64,000 nucleotides of DNA from positions 1-64,000 of the forward strand of contig NZ_QKTU01000009.1 of the NCBI RefSeq assembly GCF_003234565.1. The letters run 5' to 3'. Made by a program: the position numbers and the translations under genes. Below the pieces are notes generated by a model that worked only from the letters and a program-made list of their open reading frames with translations, searched no databases and was not told the origin of the DNA. Below, piece by piece: positions 1-8,228 of the stretch (the first letter of the stretch is position 1; each line of letters starts with the position of its first letter). The stretch is from Curtobacterium sp. MCBD17_013 (GTDB lineage Bacteria; Actinomycetota; Actinomycetes; Actinomycetales; Microbacteriaceae).

Positions 1-1418
1 GTGCAGGCCGCGACGCCCCACGACCCCGCGACCGGCACGGTGGTGAGCAGGAGGACCGCACCGAGCCCGGCACCTCCGGAGACGCCGAGGATCCCCGGTT
101 CCGCCAGGGGGTTCCGCGTCACGGCCTGCACGGCGGTGCCGGCGAGCGCGAGGGCCGCCCCGGCGAGGAGCGCGGCGAGCACCCTCGGCACACGCGTGTC
201 GAGCACGTACGACACGATCGGCCCGGCTCGCCCGGTGGCCCAGTTTACGACGTCGCCGAGCAGGAGCTTCGCGTCGCCGAGCAGCACCGCGGCGATGACG
301 GTGCCGACGAGCACCGCGGCGAGCACGACCACGGTGAGCACGAACACGACGGTGCTCGGGATCCGGAGCCGGTCCCCCGCGGTCGTGGTCTCCCCGGCGG
401 AGCGGGCGCGGAAGGCGAGGCCGACGAGGAACACCGCGCCGACGAACGTGGTGACGGTGCCGGTGGGGACCCCGACGGCGGCGTCCCCACCGACCACCGC
501 GCGGAGCAGCACGTCCGACCCGAGGACGACGACCGCGCCGACGAGCCCGGCGAGCGGGAGCGCGACGACCGCCCGGGCGAGTCCGGGGACGCGTCGGGTC
601 AGCGGACGGGCGAGCGCGGGCGCGCAGAGTCCGACGAACCCGATCGGACCCGCGAGCGTGACCGCCGCCGCGGCGAGCAGCACCGCGAGCACGACGCTGA
701 CGACGCGGGTCCGGCGGACGCCGACGCCGAGGCCCCGCGCAGCGTCGTCCCCGAGCCCGAGCACGTCGATGCGCCGTCCGACCACGAGCAGACCGAGGAT
801 GCCCACCGCGACGACGGGTGCCATCTGCGCGACACCGCCCATGCCGTTCTGCGCGATGCTCCCCTGGCTCCACCGGTACAGCCCCTCGGTCCGTTCGGGG
901 AACAGCAGCACGAGGGTCGAGGTCACCGACCCGACGCCGAGCGCCAGCGCGCTCCCGGCCAGGACGAGCCGGACGGTGCCCGACCCGAGGCCGGAGAGCG
1001 CGAGCACGACGCCCGCCGCGACGAGCCCGCCGACGAACGCGACGCCCGAGGAGGCCAGGAGCGGCAGGTGCAGCCCCGTCACCCCGACGACGGTGAGCGC
1101 GACGTACGCGCCGGCGTCGACGGCGAGCGTGTCGGGTGCGGCGAGCGGATTCCGGCTGATGGCCTGGAGGGCCGACCCGGCCACCCCGAGCGCGGCACCC
1201 ACCAGGATCCCCGCGACCGCACGCGGGAGGCGCGACGCGACCACGACGGACGCGTCGCCCTGGTCCGCACGACCGGTGACGGCCCTCCAGACCGCGGCCG
1301 GCCCGACGGCCGCCGGGCCCTGCGTGACGTCCACGACGGCGAGCGCGGCCACGAGGACCGCGCCGGCCAGGAGCACCGCGGTGACCGTGACCGGCCGCCG
1401 CGGCGCCAGGAGCGTCAC
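1..1418 (-). CDS. Fused FecCD/FhuB-type iron-siderophore ABC permease (partial)
   Basis: Integral membrane component of an Fe3+-siderophore ABC importer, cut by the left window edge. Translating the minus strand from GTG at 1418 gives an open frame of about 472 residues to the edge, hydrophobic throughout. Two FecCD signature motifs lie in the same frame: QAISRNPLA near 1164 and QAVTRNPLAEP near 126. The protein is therefore two permease halves in one chain, as in FhuB. The GTG start overlaps the TGA of the lipoprotein gene (GTGA), implying translational coupling in an ATPase-lipoprotein-permease operon. The long plus-strand frame over the same bases is a GC-skew shadow. Confidence 0.9.
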   Translation of the reverse strand, partial: MTLLAPRRPVTVTAVLLAGAVLVAALAVVDVTQGPAAVGPAAVWRAVTGRADQGDASVVVASRLPRAVAGILVGAALGVAGSALQAISRNPLAAPDTLAVDAGAYVALTVVGVTGLHLPLLASSGVAFVGGLVAAGVVLALSGLGSGTVRLVLAGSALALGVGSVTSTLVLLFPERTEGLYRWSQGSIAQNGMGGVAQMAPVVAVGILGLLVVGRRIDVLGLGDDAARGLGVGVRRTRVVSVVLAVLLAAAAVTLAGPIGFVGLCAPALARPLTRRVPGLARAVVALPLAGLVGAVVVLGSDVLLRAVVGGDAAVGVPTGTVTTFVGAVFLVGLAFRARSAGETTTAGDRLRIPSTVVFVLTVVVLAAVLVGTVIAAVLLGDAKLLLGDVVNWATGRAGPIVSYVLDTRVPRVLAALLAGAALALAGTAVQAVTRNPLAEPGILGVSGGAGLGAVLLLTTVPVAGSWGVAAC

Positions 1419-2392
1419 TTCGTGAGCGCCGCCACGACGGCGTGCACGTACGCGGTCATGGAGGCCGGGCCACCGAACAGCCAGATGCCGTCGTGGAGCC
1501 GGTGCACGTGACCCGCGGCGACGAACGGCAGGGACTTCCACCCCGCGTTCGACCCGAGCGCGCTCGTGAACACGTCGCCGCCGTCCGCGTCGTTCGCGAG
1601 GTAGAGGAACTGCACGTCCGACGGGAGCTTCGTCAGCCCCTCGACGTCGGTGCTGCCCAGGCCGTAGCTCCCGTCGCCGGTGACGTCCCAGGCGTTGTGG
1701 AGTCCCAGCTCCTCGGTGACGTCGCCGATGAGGGAGCCGTCGGCGTAGGGCCGGATGGTGACCTGGTTCGAGACCTCGTAGCCGTCGGCGAACGCGAAGT
1801 CGTCGCCCGCGAGCCCCGCCTTCGTGATCGCCTCCTTGCCCGCGGCGACGGCGTCGTGGAACCGGTCCATGACCTTCGCCGCCTGCTGCTGCCGTCCGGT
1901 GGCCTTCGCGATCATGTCGAGGTCGGTCGTCATCTGCGCGATCTGGTGCGACGCGTCGGCGGACCGCACGGCCACGACGGGCGCGATCGCCCGGAGCTGC
2001 TCCAGGGTCGCGGCCGACAGGTCCGTCGTGGCGACGATGAGGTCGGGCGCGAGGGACGCGATGGTGTCGGTGCTCGGCTCGCCGCGGGTACCGATGTCCT
2101 TCGGTGAGCCCGTCAGCGGCGCGGCGGTGTCCCAGTTCCCGTAGCCCTTCGGGTCCGCGACGCCGACGGGCTGCACGCCGAGCGCGACGAGGTCCTCGAC
2201 GACGTTCCACTCGGTGCCGACGACCTTCGTGGCCGGTCCGTCGAGGTGCACCTTCGTGCCGGTCGCGTCGGTGATCGTGATCGCGCCCGCGGTGGACGAG
2301 GACGTGCTCGAGGTCGCCTCGGTGGTGCCGCACCCGGTCAGGACGACGGCGGCGGTGACGGCGAGGGCCGCGGCGGTGATGATGCGCTTCAT
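1415..2392 (-). CDS. Iron-siderophore ABC transporter substrate-binding lipoprotein
   Basis: Extracytoplasmic lipoprotein that would capture a ferric siderophore and deliver it to the adjacent permease. 325 aa. A lipoprotein signal peptide ends in the lipobox LTGC with Cys21. The mature part has the periplasmic-binding-protein-2 (PF01497) layout: GTEWNVVEDLVALGVQPVG near residue 65, then SLAPDLIVA, and a C-terminal AYVHAVVAAL helix. The ATG at 2392 overlaps the ATPase TGA (ATGA), which fixes the start. A longer upstream in-frame extension is rejected because it reads through the ATPase gene. The substrate class is by family; the exact siderophore is unknown. Confidence 0.93.
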   Translation of the reverse strand: MKRIITAAALAVTAAVVLTGCGTTEATSSTSSSTAGAITITDATGTKVHLDGPATKVVGTEWNVVEDLVALGVQPVGVADPKGYGNWDTAAPLTGSPKDIGTRGEPSTDTIASLAPDLIVATTDLSAATLEQLRAIAPVVAVRSADASHQIAQMTTDLDMIAKATGRQQQAAKVMDRFHDAVAAGKEAITKAGLAGDDFAFADGYEVSNQVTIRPYADGSLIGDVTEELGLHNAWDVTGDGSYGLGSTDVEGLTKLPSDVQFLYLANDADGGDVFTSALGSNAGWKSLPFVAAGHVHRLHDGIWLFGGPASMTAYVHAVVAALTK

Positions 2393-3336
2393 GGGGTGGG
2401 GTGGAGCCTTCCGGATCGGTCGTGGTGTCGGCCGACGGCCCGGGTGCGGACGGCGCCCGTTGCCGGGTCGACGTCCACCTCGATCCGGATGCCGTAGACG
2501 GCGCTGAGGGTGGTCGCGGTGAGGACGTCCGCCGGGGTGCCCGTGGCGACGACGCGGCCGTCGGCGAGCAGGACGACGTCGTCCGCCACGGCCGCGGCCT
2601 GGTCGAGGTCGTGCAGGACGATGCCGACGGCGATCCGGTGCTCGTCGGCGAGGTCGCGGACGAGGTCGAGCAGCTCCACCTGGTAGCGCAGGTCCAGGTA
2701 CGTCGTCGGCTCGTCGAGCAGGAGGACCCCGGTTTCCTGCGCGAGGCAGCTCGCGAGCCACACACGCTGGAGTTGGCCACCCGAGAGCTGGTCGACGGGG
2801 CGCTCCGCCAGCTCGGCCACGCCGGTGACCGTCATGGCGTGCGCGACGGCGGCCGGGCCTCCCGGATCGCTGCGTGTCCACCGGGTCCGGTGCGGGTGCC
2901 GGCCGAACGCGACGACCTCGTGGACGCGGAGGCCCCCGGGGGTCGGGCGGCCCTGGGTCAGGAGCGCGACGCGGCGGGCGAACTGGGCCGGTGCCAGGGC
3001 GAGGGCGTCGACCTGGTCGGGGTCGCTCGCGTGGTCGGCGCGGTCGGCGTGGTCGGCGTGGTCGGTGTGGTCGGCGTGGTCGGGGCCGAGGGTGATGCTG
3101 CCCGTGCGGGCGTGCTGGAGCCGGGCGAGGGTGCGGAGCAGCGTCGACTTCCCGCTGCCGTTCGGGCCGACGAGCGCGGTGACACGACCCGGGCGGAGCC
3201 GCAGATCGGCCGCGTGCACGACGTCGACGCGGTCGTACGCCACGGTGATGCCGGTGGCGTCGAGCCCGGAGGGGGCGACGGATGAGCGTCGCACCGCACG
3301 CGCGGGTGAGGCCGCCTCGGTCCGGTCGTCGGTCAC
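2389..3336 (-). CDS. Iron-siderophore ABC transporter ATPase with Asp/His-repeat insert
   Basis: Cytoplasmic ATPase (FecE/FepC family, 315 aa) energising the importer. It shows Walker A GPNGSGKST, signature LSGGQLQRVWLA, Walker B VLLLDEPTTYLDL and the H-loop in VLHDLDQAA. Between Walker A and the Q-loop it carries an unusual low-complexity Asp/His stretch (DHADHTDHADHADRADH), encoded by 9-bp repeats at about 3030-3086, where homologues have a short turn. GTG at 3336 is the chosen start. It is only 5 bases from the iron box, so the mRNA may be nearly leaderless, or translation may begin at a downstream codon. First gene of the iron-uptake operon. Confidence 0.93.
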   Translation of the reverse strand: MTDDRTEAASPARAVRRSSVAPSGLDATGITVAYDRVDVVHAADLRLRPGRVTALVGPNGSGKSTLLRTLARLQHARTGSITLGPDHADHTDHADHADRADHASDPDQVDALALAPAQFARRVALLTQGRPTPGGLRVHEVVAFGRHPHRTRWTRSDPGGPAAVAHAMTVTGVAELAERPVDQLSGGQLQRVWLASCLAQETGVLLLDEPTTYLDLRYQVELLDLVRDLADEHRIAVGIVLHDLDQAAAVADDVVLLADGRVVATGTPADVLTATTLSAVYGIRIEVDVDPATGAVRTRAVGRHHDRSGRLHPTP

Positions 3337-3341
3337 GTAGG

Positions 3342-3360
3342 TGAGGTTAGCCTAACCTCA
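3342..3360 (-). promoter_or_regulatory. DtxR/IdeR-type iron box
   Basis: Perfect 19-bp palindrome with arms TGAGGTTAG and CTAACCTCA around a central C. It matches the known consensus of iron-dependent DtxR/IdeR repressor boxes in Actinobacteria (TTAGGTTAGSCTAACCTAA). It lies directly before the ATPase gene of the siderophore importer, so repression by Fe2+-loaded DtxR/IdeR is the natural reading. No dtxR gene lies in this window. Confidence 0.9.
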
Positions 3361-3433
3361 CCCCTCCTCCGCAAGGGCTCCGCGACACATGACGCGCATC
3401 GCCCTCGTGTTGCACCTCCGAACCGCGCGCCCC

Positions 3434-3454
3434 GACGACAACTGCGCTGTCGTC
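3434..3454. terminator. Small hairpin between YdeI-like gene and iron operon
   Basis: Inverted repeat GACGACA, 7-nt loop, TGTCGTC in the 160-bp gap after the YdeI-like gene and before the iron box. It could terminate the TetR/SMP-30/YdeI transcript, although there is no T-tract. Short direct repeats (GTCGTCCACGCGCGC twice) follow it. Confidence 0.35.
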
Positions 3455-3521
3455 CACGCGCGCCCTTCGTCGTCCACGCGCGCACTCGCCGGTCCGCGTT
3501 CGCCGGTCCGCGCGCCCGGCG

Positions 3522-4130
3522 TCACTGCGGGTAGGGCGTCTCCCCGCGCTCGAGCATCGCGACGAGCTTCGCCAGGCGGTTCGCCCGGGCCGTCGGACTC
3601 GGCGCCGTCGTGACCCGGTGCAGCACCGCGTACCGGTTCTGCCGGTTCAGCGTCGCGAAGCGCTCGGCCGCCGCGGGCGATGCCGCGAGCGCCGCTGTCA
3701 GGTCCTCCGGCTCGGCGATCGCCGCCGACCCGGCGTACGCGCTGGCCCATCGCCCGTCGGCCTGGGCACGGTCGACCTCCGCCTGGCCACGCGGTCGCAT
3801 CCGCCCCTGCGCCGTCAGGGCCGCGACGAGCCCGATGTTCCGCTGCGACCACAGCGACGCCCGGCGCCGTGGCGTGAACCGCTGGAGGAACGTGGCGGCG
3901 TCGTTCCCCCGCTTCTGCCCGTCGATCCAGCCGCTGCACAGGGCCTCGTCGAGGGCCTGGTCGTACGTCAGCGAGGTCGGGTCGACCGTGCCCTTCTTCG
4001 CGAGCACGAGCCACACGCCGTCGGGGTCGTCCTCGTGGGCGTCGAGCCAGGCGCGCCACGTCGCGACATCCGGGACGACGAGCACCGCCGGACCGGGTAC
4101 CGCCGGGGCGGGTGCCGCGCTCCCGCTCAC
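3522..4130 (-). CDS. YdeI/OmpD-associated family protein
   Basis: 202-aa cytoplasmic protein of the YdeI/OmpD-associated (bacteriocin-protection) family, whose biochemical role is poorly defined. Recognisable family features are the early TWRAWLDAHEDDPDGVWLVLAKKG block, LTYDQALDEALCSGWIDGQ and RFTPRRRASLWSQRN, then a helical C-terminal part. GTG at 4130 overlaps the TGA of the SMP-30 gene (GTGA), suggesting coupled translation. The longer ATG start at 4445 would read through the SMP-30 gene and is rejected. Confidence 0.85.
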   Translation of the reverse strand: MSGSAAPAPAVPGPAVLVVPDVATWRAWLDAHEDDPDGVWLVLAKKGTVDPTSLTYDQALDEALCSGWIDGQKRGNDAATFLQRFTPRRRASLWSQRNIGLVAALTAQGRMRPRGQAEVDRAQADGRWASAYAGSAAIAEPEDLTAALAASPAAAERFATLNRQNRYAVLHRVTTAPSPTARANRLAKLVAMLERGETPYPQ

Positions 4131-5029
4131 GGGCGGAGGGCGATCCCGTGGGCGTCCCGCGCCGTGGTCGCGACACGGTAGATCGACGTCGTCGCCGCGA
4201 TGAACAGCGTCGTGCCGTCGTCGCCCCCGAAGCAGAGGTTCGCGACGACCTCGGGGACGGGCACGGTCCCGATCCGGTCCCCCGAGGGTGCGACGACGAT
4301 GATGCCCCGTGCGCTCGAGCTCCACACGTTCCCGTCCTCGTCGACGCGGATGCCGTCGGGGACGCCCTCGTCGACCGCGAACTGGGCGAGGACGCGGCCG
4401 TTGTTGCACCGGATGCCATCCACGACGTCGTACGCCCGGATCCACCGGTTCCCGACGTCCGAGCCCTCGGATGCGGACGAATCGGCGACGTAGAGCGTCG
4501 TCCCGTCGGGTGAGAACGCCAGCCCGTTCGGCTCCTCCACGTCGAGCACGACCGGGCGGACCCGGCCGGTCGCGGGGTCGAACCGGAACACCGCGTGGTC
4601 CCCGTACTCCAGGTACCCGGCGTGGCCCTCACGCGACTGCGTGATCCCGTAGTCGGGATCGGTGAACCAGATCGTGCCGTCGGGTGCGACGACCACGTCG
4701 TTCGGGGAGTTGAACCGCACCCCGTCCCAGCTCGCCACGATCGGTTCGACGACGCCGTCGCGGTCCCGCTCGACGCGTCGCCGGCCGTGGGAGCACTGCA
4801 CGACGCTGGCGTCCCGGTCGAGCGTCCGGCCGTTCGTGAACTCGACGCGGTCGGCGTACACGCTCGTGGTGCCGTCGTCGGCATGCCACTGCATGATGCG
4901 GTCGCCGGGGATGTCGGACCAGCGGAGGGTCCGCGTCGCCGGGATCCACACGGGGCCCTCGGCCCAGGTGCTCCCCGTGGCGATGCGCTCGACGGCGCCG
5001 GGATCGGGGACGAGGTCGGTCAGCGGCAC
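4127..5029 (-). CDS. SMP-30/gluconolactonase-family hydrolase
   Basis: 300-aa six-bladed beta-propeller lactonase of the SMP-30/gluconolaconase/LRE family (PF08450), expected to hydrolyse sugar or other lactones with one divalent metal. Metal-ligand regions are visible: AEGPVW (Glu) near residue 20, NSPNDVVV (Asn), NGLAFSPDGTTLYVADS, and DGIRVDEDGNVW (Asp). GTG at 5029 is chosen because AAGGAG sits 6 nt upstream; a longer ATG at 5203 would overlap the TetR gene. It follows that TetR gene by 70 bp and overlaps the YdeI-like gene downstream. Confidence 0.9.
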   Translation of the reverse strand: MPLTDLVPDPGAVERIATGSTWAEGPVWIPATRTLRWSDIPGDRIMQWHADDGTTSVYADRVEFTNGRTLDRDASVVQCSHGRRRVERDRDGVVEPIVASWDGVRFNSPNDVVVAPDGTIWFTDPDYGITQSREGHAGYLEYGDHAVFRFDPATGRVRPVVLDVEEPNGLAFSPDGTTLYVADSSASEGSDVGNRWIRAYDVVDGIRCNNGRVLAQFAVDEGVPDGIRVDEDGNVWSSSARGIIVVAPSGDRIGTVPVPEVVANLCFGGDDGTTLFIAATTSIYRVATTARDAHGIALRP

Positions 5030-5099
5030 GGGTTCTCCTTCGAACGCACGGGCGCGACGCACCCGTTCGCTCCATGCTGGCGCATGTCGGGTCCGACGG

Positions 5100-5726
5100 T
5101 CAGGAGGCGAGTGCCCCGATCTCGGCGACGGTCGCGGCGATCCGGTCGGCGAAGTCCGGATCGGTGGTGCTGCCGCCCTGGTGGACGGCCTCGAGCAGCG
5201 CACCGAGCACGAGGGTCACCGCGAGTCGAGCGGTCCGTTCGGGCACACGACCGGCGGCGATCGCCACGAGGTCCTTCCGCAGGTCCGCCATCCACTTGAG
5301 CACGGCCGGCATGAGCTCGGGCTGCTCGGTGATGAGGTCCTTCATGACGGCCTTCTCGTGCGGTGAGGCGCCGGTCTCGGCGACGACGTGCGCGACGAGA
5401 GCGCAGAGGTCGGACACGAGGGCGTCGGGTTCCCCAGCGGCGAACCGTGCCCGCTGGGCATCGTCGATCCGGAGGTCCGGCAGCCCGAGCGCCGCGGCGG
5501 ACTTCGACGGGAAGTAGTTGAAGAACGTGCGGGTCGAGACACCGGCCTCGGCGCAGATCGCGTCGATCGTCACGCCATGGAGGCCGTGCTCGGCGGTCAG
5601 GCGGCGTGCGGCGTCCTGGATGTGCCCGCGGGTCTGCCGCTTCTTGCGGGCCCGGAGCGTGGATGACTCGGGGTCGACGCCCGCGATGTCGATCGCGGCC
5701 GTGTCGAGCGTGGCGCTGGTGTCCAC
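5100..5726 (-). CDS. TetR-family transcriptional regulator
   Basis: 208-aa regulator. The N-terminal helix-turn-helix is RRLTAEHGLHGVTIDAICAEAGVSTRTFFNYFPSKSAA (about residues 41-78), followed by a divergent ligand-binding domain. GTG start at 5726. It lies downstream of the DHA2 pump gene (separated by a strong hairpin) and upstream of the lactonase and YdeI-like genes in the same direction. It may therefore regulate the pump, the lactonase pair, or both. The ligand is unknown. Confidence 0.88.
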   Translation of the reverse strand: MDTSATLDTAAIDIAGVDPESSTLRARKKRQTRGHIQDAARRLTAEHGLHGVTIDAICAEAGVSTRTFFNYFPSKSAAALGLPDLRIDDAQRARFAAGEPDALVSDLCALVAHVVAETGASPHEKAVMKDLITEQPELMPAVLKWMADLRKDLVAIAAGRVPERTARLAVTLVLGALLEAVHQGGSTTDPDFADRIAATVAEIGALAS

Positions 5727-5780
5727 GTCGTCTCCGTCCTGGTGGTCGTGGTCGTCCGGCAGCGGTCGCGCCGGATCCGT

Positions 5781-5820
5781 GCGGCGCCGTCCCCGTCCTG
5801 TCGGACGGCGACGGCGCCGC
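5781..5820 (-). terminator. Intrinsic hairpin after DHA2 pump
   Basis: GCGGCGCCGT (5781-5790) pairs perfectly with ACGGCGCCGC (5811-5820), with further inner pairing CGTCC/GGACG. It lies 9 bp beyond the stop codon of the MFS gene. It has no T-run, as is common for GC-rich Actinobacteria. Confidence 0.6.
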
Positions 5821-5829
5821 GGTCCTGCC

Positions 5830-7971
5830 CTACTTGGAGACCGGGATCGATCCGGTCGCGGGGGCGGTCAACGAGCCGGTGAGGTCGGCCGCGCGCACGG
5901 CCTCCACCTCGAGGTCGTCGGCCGTCTGGTCCTTGTCGGCCTGCTCCTGCAGTGCGGACCGCTGCCGCAGCGGCGGCACCTTGAAGAACCAGCTGAGGAC
6001 GAACGCGAGCAGGATCACGCCGAGGCCGACCCAGTAGATCGACACGGCCGAGGCGTTGAAGCCGGTCATGAAGGGCTTGGTGAGCCGCGCGTCCGCGCCG
6101 TTGAGGTACGACGTGTCGCTCGTCTCGCTCGCGGAACTGCTCGAGCCCGACGTGCCCTTCCGCAACTGCTTCGCGATGGCCGGTGCGACCTCGTCCACCA
6201 CGTGCTTCCGCTGACTGGCATCGCTGTAGTCGATCGTCAGCCGACCGTTCGACACCGAGGCGTGCGCCTGCTTCGCGGCAGCCGCCAGGGCCTGCTGCTC
6301 GGCGGCCGGTTCGGCGGCGGCGACCTGCTGCTGGATGACGGTCTGCGCGGCCGCTGCCGGGACGGCCCCGGCGGTGACCTGCTGCTGGACGGCGGCGGTC
6401 ACCTGCTGGGTGACGGCCTTGTCCGCGGCGGCCTTGGCGGCGGTCGTGCCCTGGTCGAGCGCGTCCTGGATGTTGCTCCTGATCGGGGTGACGATCGGGG
6501 TCCAGATCTGCTTCATCACGCCCTTGTTCTCGGACGCGTTCGCGACCGAGGGGGTCAGAGCGGCGTTCAGGCCACTCGACAGGTCCGTCCTGTCCGACAT
6601 CGCGGTCACGATGTTCGTCGGCATGAGGGAGAACAGCACCGACAGGAGCACGGCCGTGCCGAGCGTTCCACCGATCTGCCGGAAGAACGTCGCCGAGCTC
6701 GTGGCGACACCCATGTCCCGGGGCTCGACCGAGTTCTGGCTGGCGAGCGTGATGGTCTGCATGAGCTGGCCGAGGCCGAGACCGATGAAGAACATGCCGA
6801 TCATGAGGAACCAGAGCGGCTTGTCGATCGTCATGAACGTCAGGACGACGAAGCCGACGGCGGTGAACGCGGTGCCGGTGACCGGGAAGATCCGGTACCT
6901 GCCGGTGCGGGACACGATCTGACCGGACACGATCGACGCGATCATGAGGCCACCGATCATCGGCAGCGTGGCGAAGCCGGACGCCGTCGGGGACAGCCCG
7001 GTGACGATCTGCAGGTACAACGGGATGGTCAGCATGGCGCCGAACATCGCGAACCCGACGAGGAAGCCCATGACGGTCGCCATCGAGAACACGCCCGAGC
7101 GGAACAGCTTGAGCGGGATGATCGCGTCGTCCTTCATGAGGGTCTCGACGACCAGGAACCCGACCAGTCCGGCGACGCCCACGGCGTAGCAGGTGATCGC
7201 GCCGGCGGAACCCCAGCCCCAGTCGCGGCCCTCCTCGGCGACGAGCAGGAGCGGCGCGAGGGTCACGATGACCGAGGTGGCACCCCACCAGTCGATCCGC
7301 GGCGTGCGCTTCTCGCCGGTCTTCGGCAGGTGCAGGAACGCGATGACCATGAGCAACGCCGCGATGCCGATCGGGACGTTCACCAGGAACACCCAGCGCC
7401 AGCCCGTGATGAACAGGATCTGCGCGGCACCCGAGAACAGACCACCGACGAGCGGGCCGATGACCGACGAGATGCCGAACACGGCCAGGAAGTACCCCTG
7501 GTACTTCGCGCGCTCACGGGGCGCGAGGATGTCGCCCATGATCGCGAGGGGCAGCGACATGAGCGCGCCCGCACCGATGCCCTGGAACGCGCGGAAGGCG
7601 GCGAGCATGAGCATCGAGGTCGAGAAGGACGACAGCAGCGACCCGACGACGAACACCGAGATGCCGAAGATGTACAGCGGGCGGCGCCCGAACAGGTCCG
7701 AGAGCTTGCCGTAGATCGGCGTGGTGATCGTCGAGGTGATGAGGTACGCGGTGGTCACCCACGCCTGCTCGTTGAGACCGTGCAGGTCGTCACCGATGGT
7801 GCGGATGGCGGTCCCGACGATCGTCTGGTCGAGGGACGAGAGGAACATGCCGGCCATGAGGCCGTAGATGACGAGCAGGATCTGGCGGTGGCTCATGATC
7901 GGCGAGCCCGATGCGGGCGCCGATCCTGGAGCACTGCGCCGGACCTGCGCGGGAGCGGAGGCGGTTGACAT
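5830..7971 (-). CDS. DHA2-family (EmrB/QacA) MFS multidrug exporter with extended extracytoplasmic loop
   Basis: 713-aa proton-coupled drug exporter with about 14 membrane segments. Motif A is seen in YGKLSDLFGRRPLY, the DHA signature in [16 protein letters not shown], and motif C-like in GISSVIGPLVGGLFSG. Between the last two helices is a long Ala/Gln-rich segment (about residues 495-640, many QQQV/AAA runs) followed by a serine-rich stretch, making the protein about 200 aa longer than classic EmrB. ATG at 7971 has AGGACCGCA upstream. The flanking TetR genes (5100 and 10941) and TTGCA-type repeats upstream suggest drug-responsive control. Confidence 0.92.
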   Translation of the reverse strand: MSTASAPAQVRRSAPGSAPASGSPIMSHRQILLVIYGLMAGMFLSSLDQTIVGTAIRTIGDDLHGLNEQAWVTTAYLITSTITTPIYGKLSDLFGRRPLYIFGISVFVVGSLLSSFSTSMLMLAAFRAFQGIGAGALMSLPLAIMGDILAPRERAKYQGYFLAVFGISSVIGPLVGGLFSGAAQILFITGWRWVFLVNVPIGIAALLMVIAFLHLPKTGEKRTPRIDWWGATSVIVTLAPLLLVAEEGRDWGWGSAGAITCYAVGVAGLVGFLVVETLMKDDAIIPLKLFRSGVFSMATVMGFLVGFAMFGAMLTIPLYLQIVTGLSPTASGFATLPMIGGLMIASIVSGQIVSRTGRYRIFPVTGTAFTAVGFVVLTFMTIDKPLWFLMIGMFFIGLGLGQLMQTITLASQNSVEPRDMGVATSSATFFRQIGGTLGTAVLLSVLFSLMPTNIVTAMSDRTDLSSGLNAALTPSVANASENKGVMKQIWTPIVTPIRSNIQDALDQGTTAAKAAADKAVTQQVTAAVQQQVTAGAVPAAAAQTVIQQQVAAAEPAAEQQALAAAAKQAHASVSNGRLTIDYSDASQRKHVVDEVAPAIAKQLRKGTSGSSSSASETSDTSYLNGADARLTKPFMTGFNASAVSIYWVGLGVILLAFVLSWFFKVPPLRQRSALQEQADKDQTADDLEVEAVRAADLTGSLTAPATGSIPVSK

Positions 7972-8055
7972 TGCGGTCCTTCGGATGGGTGTGGAGATGC
8001 GTGCGTCGCCTGCAGGGAGCCGACCTCGTCGGGGTGCCGACGGTGGCATACAACC

Positions 8056-8111
8056 TTGCAGTGCATGCAACTTTACACCGGCCCAGCTTTGCACAACCCG
8101 CAATACTGCAA
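8056..8111 (-). promoter_or_regulatory. Candidate operator region with TTGCA/TGCAA repeats upstream of DHA2 pump
   Basis: Two inverted motifs sit upstream of the pump gene: TTGCAGTGCATGCAA (8056-8070) and TTGCAC...TGCAA (8089-8111). The same TTGCAC half-site occurs upstream of two TetR genes in this window (11599-11623 and 55181-55207). Binding of a TetR protein is an inference. Confidence 0.5.
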
Positions 8112-8145
8112 GCACTGCACCCCGCGTTCGCGGGCCGCGACGGAC

Positions 8146-8186
8146 GGGAGGCGGGACCCGCGTGCTCGGCGCAGGTCCCGCCTCCC
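8146..8186 (-). terminator. Hairpin terminator after MMPL exporter
   Basis: Perfect 13-bp stem GGGAGGCGGGACC / GGTCCCGCCTCCC with a 15-nt loop, 42 bp past the stop of the MMPL gene. It separates that transcript from the DHA2 pump. Confidence 0.65.
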
Positions 8187-8228
8187 GGGTTGGTGATGCG
8201 GGCGCCCCTCGGGCGCGAGCGGACGCGG

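Noticed and set aside
1-1425. Long plus-strand open frame of 474 residues
   Set aside because: Ala/Thr/Ser/Arg-rich composition without motifs. The antisense frame carries two FecCD signatures and a coupled GTGA start.
3031-3090. Short tandem repeats as a possible CRISPR or regulatory array
   Set aside because: 9-bp units without spacers, in frame inside the ATPase gene; they encode the Asp/His stretch.
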